Source: Costus lasius (taxonomy: Eukaryota; Streptophyta; Magnoliopsida; Zingiberales; Costaceae). Taken from it: a stretch of 64,000 bases of DNA. The notes under the pieces are model-generated. The model ran no database searches, had not been told where the DNA came from, and worked only from the letters and a program-made list of their open reading frames with translations. Every line of letters starts with the position of its first letter. Position 1 is the first letter of the stretch. The DNA is taken from NCBI GenBank assembly GCA_027563935.2, contig CM050449.1, forward strand, positions 82,677,178-82,741,177. Reading direction: 5' to 3'. The translations under genes were made by a program, and so were the position numbers. Below are positions 59,969 to 64,000 of the stretch, in pieces.

Positions 59969-61663
59969 TGTTGGGGTATGCCCTTAAGGCTAATGTTTGA
60001 GGCCTGTGGGAATGTATCTGTATCATGTAATAAACTGTTATGTTTATAAAGGCATGGTTATTATTCAGTTGTTTACATTGTCTGTTGCAATATATGTTCT
60101 TCTGAATAATGTCTCAAAGCTGTTCAGCTAGGCTGACGTGCTATAAGTCCTTAGTCGAGATATCTTGGTGAACATGAGACAGCCTTGATATGATTGAGAC
60201 TAATATGTGTTCTAATCTTATAGGATGCTTCGAGCATGGAATAAGGTGTAGACTCATGGGTACATTGGATGTACTGGACAGACCCTACTAGGATGTTCAA
60301 TTGTTTGTCACAATGTGAATATTCCTTGAGTGAGACAAGTGGCACATTTCCTTTGACTTGAGATCACTTGTGTTTTCTAAATGATGATTGTCATTGTTTT
60401 GAGATAGTTCAATATCATTTGAAACATAATGATTATAGACTATCTTGGATGGTGAACTTGAATCAGGTTAGGGCACTAGTGATAGACATAGGATTGCCGT
60501 CTCCTTGTTTAAGGAGTGTGATGTTCTAAAGGGGCCCCCCCGGATGAGATGATTGAGAAAGTGTATGGCCATACCCAGATGACTGTGTTCGTCTGATCTA
60601 ATCATGCTTATCATATTGGAGTTACAGGCTTGACAGGCTTGTCCAATAAGAACATCCAGTGGCAAAGGAAATATGCATGCCTAGTGAGGTTGATTCACAC
60701 TTGTGCTGTTTTTGGGTGTAGTCTTGGAAGACTCTTTCCTTTATATCGGGAGACAGTGATGTGTTGCTAGATACCCCTCACTGATCGTGATAACGTGAGT
60801 TATCGTTACCGACATTTAAAGGAAACCCTCAGGGTCGCACAATTTGATGATATGGCTTACTTAAGTCAGATCGTGTGGACTGAATTGTTTGGGTTCAGTT
60901 TAAAGGGATTTAATCTCTGATTGAAAGTGAGATCTGGTCTGATCATGTTTGATTGATTAGGGCTTGAGATCGGTAAGCTTCGATCGAGAGAATGAATGCT
61001 AGATCAGTCAGATCAGAAGCATTGAGAGATTGACGGTCAGATCGAGAGCCTTTGGGTTTATTTTGATCTGGACTTATTTCTTGGTTTATTTGGTTAGTGG
61101 ACCAAATCGGTTTGAACCAGCTCATGGATGAGCGCATGGTTCAATGGTGATGTGGCATTTGCGATTGGGGTAAACCCAAGATCGCATATGGAGAAGTGGG
61201 ATGCTATTTTTAGCACTTCTCAAACGTGGCCATGAACTCACGTCGCCCCTCTCTTGCCTCTTCACGCAATTGACGCCTCCTTGGGTTGTCATCGAGCGGC
61301 ATTCTCGTGTGAGGAAGTCTAAGGCGACAAGAGAAAAACGCCAAGAAAGAAAAAGCTCTCTTTTCCCTTTTGCATTCGATCAGAGACACCTTGGACGACT
61401 CTTGCTAGCACAAGGGACGACAAGAAGGAGCCAAGACTCATCTTGTGTGTGACGATTTGGAGGAGATCTTCATTGCTCTCTTTCTTCCAAGGCGCCATCT
61501 AGAAATGGCAATGGTATGGATCGAATCACTTCTTTTACAATCGGTTTTTTGTTAAGTTGATCATATGATACATGCTCTTCGATCTATGAAACCCTTTATC
61601 CGCTGCCCCCTACTTTGATTGCGCCATTTTAGGGTTTTGCTCCCCCTCGAAGGGGACTCTTCA
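59969..61663 (+). mobile_element. Copia solo LTR (G) in F integrase
   Basis: TGTTGGGGTATGCCC...GACTCTTCA, 1,695 bp, of the A/B/C type, flanked by a perfect CTATT duplication (59964-59968 and 61664-61668). There is no internal region. The host integrase frame continues exactly after the second duplication. ATG GCA ATG at 61505-61513 is followed by GTATGG, as in the complete elements. Confidence 0.93.
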
Positions 61664-64000
61664 CTATTCAATAAACAAGCCAAAGGAGGGTATAACTACT
61701 TCATCACATTTACTGATAACTTCAGTAGATATGGTTATGTCTACATGATGAGACATGAGTCTGAATCCTTTGAGAAATTTAAGGAGTTCAGACATGAAGT
61801 AGAGAACCAACTTGGTAGATCCTTTAAGGATCTTCGATCAGATCGTGATGGAGAGCACCTGAGCAGTGAATTCTTTGACTATCTGAGTAAGTGTGGGATC
61901 CTATCCCAACTCACTCCTCCTAGAGCACCTCGGTAGAATGGTGTATCTGAAAGGAGAAATCGAACCTTGTTGGACATAGTTCGGTCTATGATGAGTCATG
62001 CAACTCTACCTCCCTCATTCTGGGGGCATGCACTTGAAAAAGCTTCTCTAATACTGAATAATGTTCCATCTAAGAGTGTCTCAAAGATTCCATACGAGGT
62101 ATGGAATGGGAGACGCCCTAATCTCACTTTTATCAGGATATAGGGATGTGAGGCTTATGTCAAACGTCAGGATTCTAGCAAGCTAGAACCTAGATCTGAT
62201 AAGTGTATGTTTGTGGGGTACCCTAAGGAGACTAAGGGTTACTACTTCTATATTCCCAGCGAGAACAAAGTTTTTGTTGCTCGGGGTGCGGTCTTTCTAG
62301 AGAAAGAATTTCTCATGAAAGAAGTTAGTGGGAGGAAGTTTGACTTGGACGAGGTCCAAGTGCAACCACAAGACATAGAGATGGGAACCTGAGCCACCTA
62401 CACCGGTTGCTAGGCAACCTGAGGCTCAGTCACAGGCCCCATGTAAGTCTGGGAGGTTTCGTCGAGCACCTGAGAGGTATGGGTCGCTACCGACCCAACA
62501 CGACGGGATCTTCATCATGGAGGATGAACCCAGGACTTATGATGAGGCGGTCAGTGGACCGGACTCCGAGAGATGGCTTGAGGCCATGCGATCCGAGATG
62601 GATTCCATGTCGGCTAACCAAGTCTGGGATTTGGTTGAGCTGCCTGATGGGGTAAAACCCATAGGGTGTAAATGGGTCTTCAAGAGGAAGACAGACATGG
62701 ATGGCAAAATAGTTACCTATAAGGGTAGACTAGTGGCTAAAGGATTTAAACAAGTCCACGGGGTGGACTATGATGAAACCTTCTCGCCAGTTGCCATGAT
62801 CAAATCCATTCGGATTCTGCTTGCTATAGCTGCATATCATGACTATGAGATATGGCAGATGGATGTGAAGACAGCGTTCCTTAATGGGAAGCTAACTAAG
62901 GATGTGTATATGACACAACCTAATGACTTCATCCATCCTGCAGATACTAGTAAAGTCTGCAGGCTAAAGAAATCCATTTATGGATTAAAGCAAGCATCTC
63001 GAAGTTAGAATCTTCAGTTTGATGAAGCTGTGAGAGATTATAGCTTTATCAAAAGTGAAGATGATGCCTATGTATACAGAAAATTCAGTGGGAGCTTGAT
63101 GACTTTTCTGGTCATGTATGTCGATGACATACTACTCATCGGAAACGACATCCCTAGTCTTCAAGCTATGAAGACATGGTTAGGGAAGTGTTTCGAGATG
63201 AAGGACTTAGGGGAGGCCGCCTATATTCTAGGCATGAGGATCTACCGGGATAGATCCAAGAGGCTCTTGGCCCTTAGTCAGAGTACCCACATTGATAAGG
63301 TCCTGGAGAGGTTCAACTTGGAGCAATCCAAGAAAGGATACCTTCCAGTGAGAGATGGCCTTACTCTCTCAAAGAGCCAGTGTCCTACAACACAGGCTGA
63401 GAGGGATAACATGTTTTGAATTCCCTATGCTTCGGCAGTAGGATCGATCATGTATGCAATGTTGTGTACTAGACCAGATGTGGTATATGCTGTAAGCATA
63501 ACCAGCCGATACCAATCCAATCGAAGTCTGCAGCACTAGGTGGCTGTAAAGAATATCCTTGAGTATCCTGAAAGGGACTAAGGATTTATTCTATAAAGTC
63601 TACGGGGGACAGGAAGAACTCAGTGTGCAGGGCTTCACTGATGAGTCGTTCCAGTCTGATCCTGACGACTTCAGATCGCAAACCAGCTATTAGTTTAAGA
63701 TGGTTGGAGGTGCTGTATGCTGGAAGAGCTTCAAGCAATCCACCATAGCTAATTCTACAACCGAGGCTGAGTATGTGGTTGCTTCTGAGGCAGCCAATAA
63801 AGCCGTTTGGATCAGGAAGTTCTTTTCTGAACTTCAGGTGGTTCCAAGTGCAATGGATCCCATTGAGCTCTACTATGACAACAATGGGAACTGCACATGC
63901 TAAGGAACCACGGTCTCATCAAAGGTCCAAACGCATACTCAGGAGATTTCACCTGATTAGAAAGATCATTGATCGAGGCAATGTCAAGATTAGCAGAATT
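61664..64000 (+). pseudogene. INT-RT-RNase H remnant of F, running off the window
   Basis: The integrase core continues (GGYNYFITFTDNFSRYGYVY, DRDGEHL). RT follows (KTAFLNGKLTKDVYM; YVDD at 63117-63128), then RNase H (TTEAEYVV, near 63760). Stops include TAG at about 61934, 62139, 63006 and 63537, and the frame also shifts, for example after 62390 and 63419. The end of pol and the 3' LTR lie beyond 64000. It is more diverged from A/B/C than they are from one another. Confidence 0.88.

Overview
The window is intergenic DNA from a repeat-rich flowering plant. Almost all of it can be assigned to LTR retrotransposons: Ty1/copia elements with initiator-Met-type primer sites and a Gag-PR-INT-RT-RNaseH order, and Ty3/gypsy elements with a tRNA-Asp-type primer site. 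I found no host gene, rRNA or tRNA gene, or CRISPR array, and the species cannot be told from the sequence. Letters A to K below are labels used only in this annotation.

Left part (1-17002), all on the minus strand. 1-421 is the end of an F-type copia LTR. 954-5197 is a gypsy solo LTR (I, target duplication AGGAG) with a copia solo LTR (H, 1789-4278) inside it. 5521-6970 is a gypsy LTR (J) whose internal region is interrupted by K (7007-13802). K is an Athila-like element that has gag and protease but no reverse transcriptase. 13803-17002 is the truncated 3' part of a copia element (E).

Right part (17003-64000) is one nest. Element F (+) sits in the pol of E; its 5' LTR is split into 17003-17212 and 55262-57142. 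Inside that LTR lies array A (17213-55256, duplication CTATG), a tandem array LTR-internal-LTR-internal-LTR-internal-LTR in which neighbouring units share LTRs. Unit 3 of A is split in integrase by B (33226-51494, minus strand, duplication CGTTC). The 3' LTR of B is split by C (34781-43938, plus strand, duplication CATTA). F then continues with a decayed gag-pol that contains solo LTR G (59969-61663, duplication CTATT) and runs off the window.

B and C are young and full length, and each has a single nonsense codon in an otherwise open frame of 1,294 codons plus stop. The A units share several lesions and still amplified. Two observations go beyond routine annotation. First, the copia family A/B/C/E/G appears to start Gag at an ATG inside the LTR, followed at once by a splice donor; a predicted intron of about 1.9 kb removes the primer-binding site and leader and joins in frame to gag. 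Second, that intron carries paired hairpins with a constant TTGTA bulge and loop but compensatory stem changes, also seen in the distant family F. Together these suggest a retrovirus-like separation of genomic RNA from Gag mRNA.

All comparisons were made by eye. Substitution counts are hand counts and splice sites are predictions.
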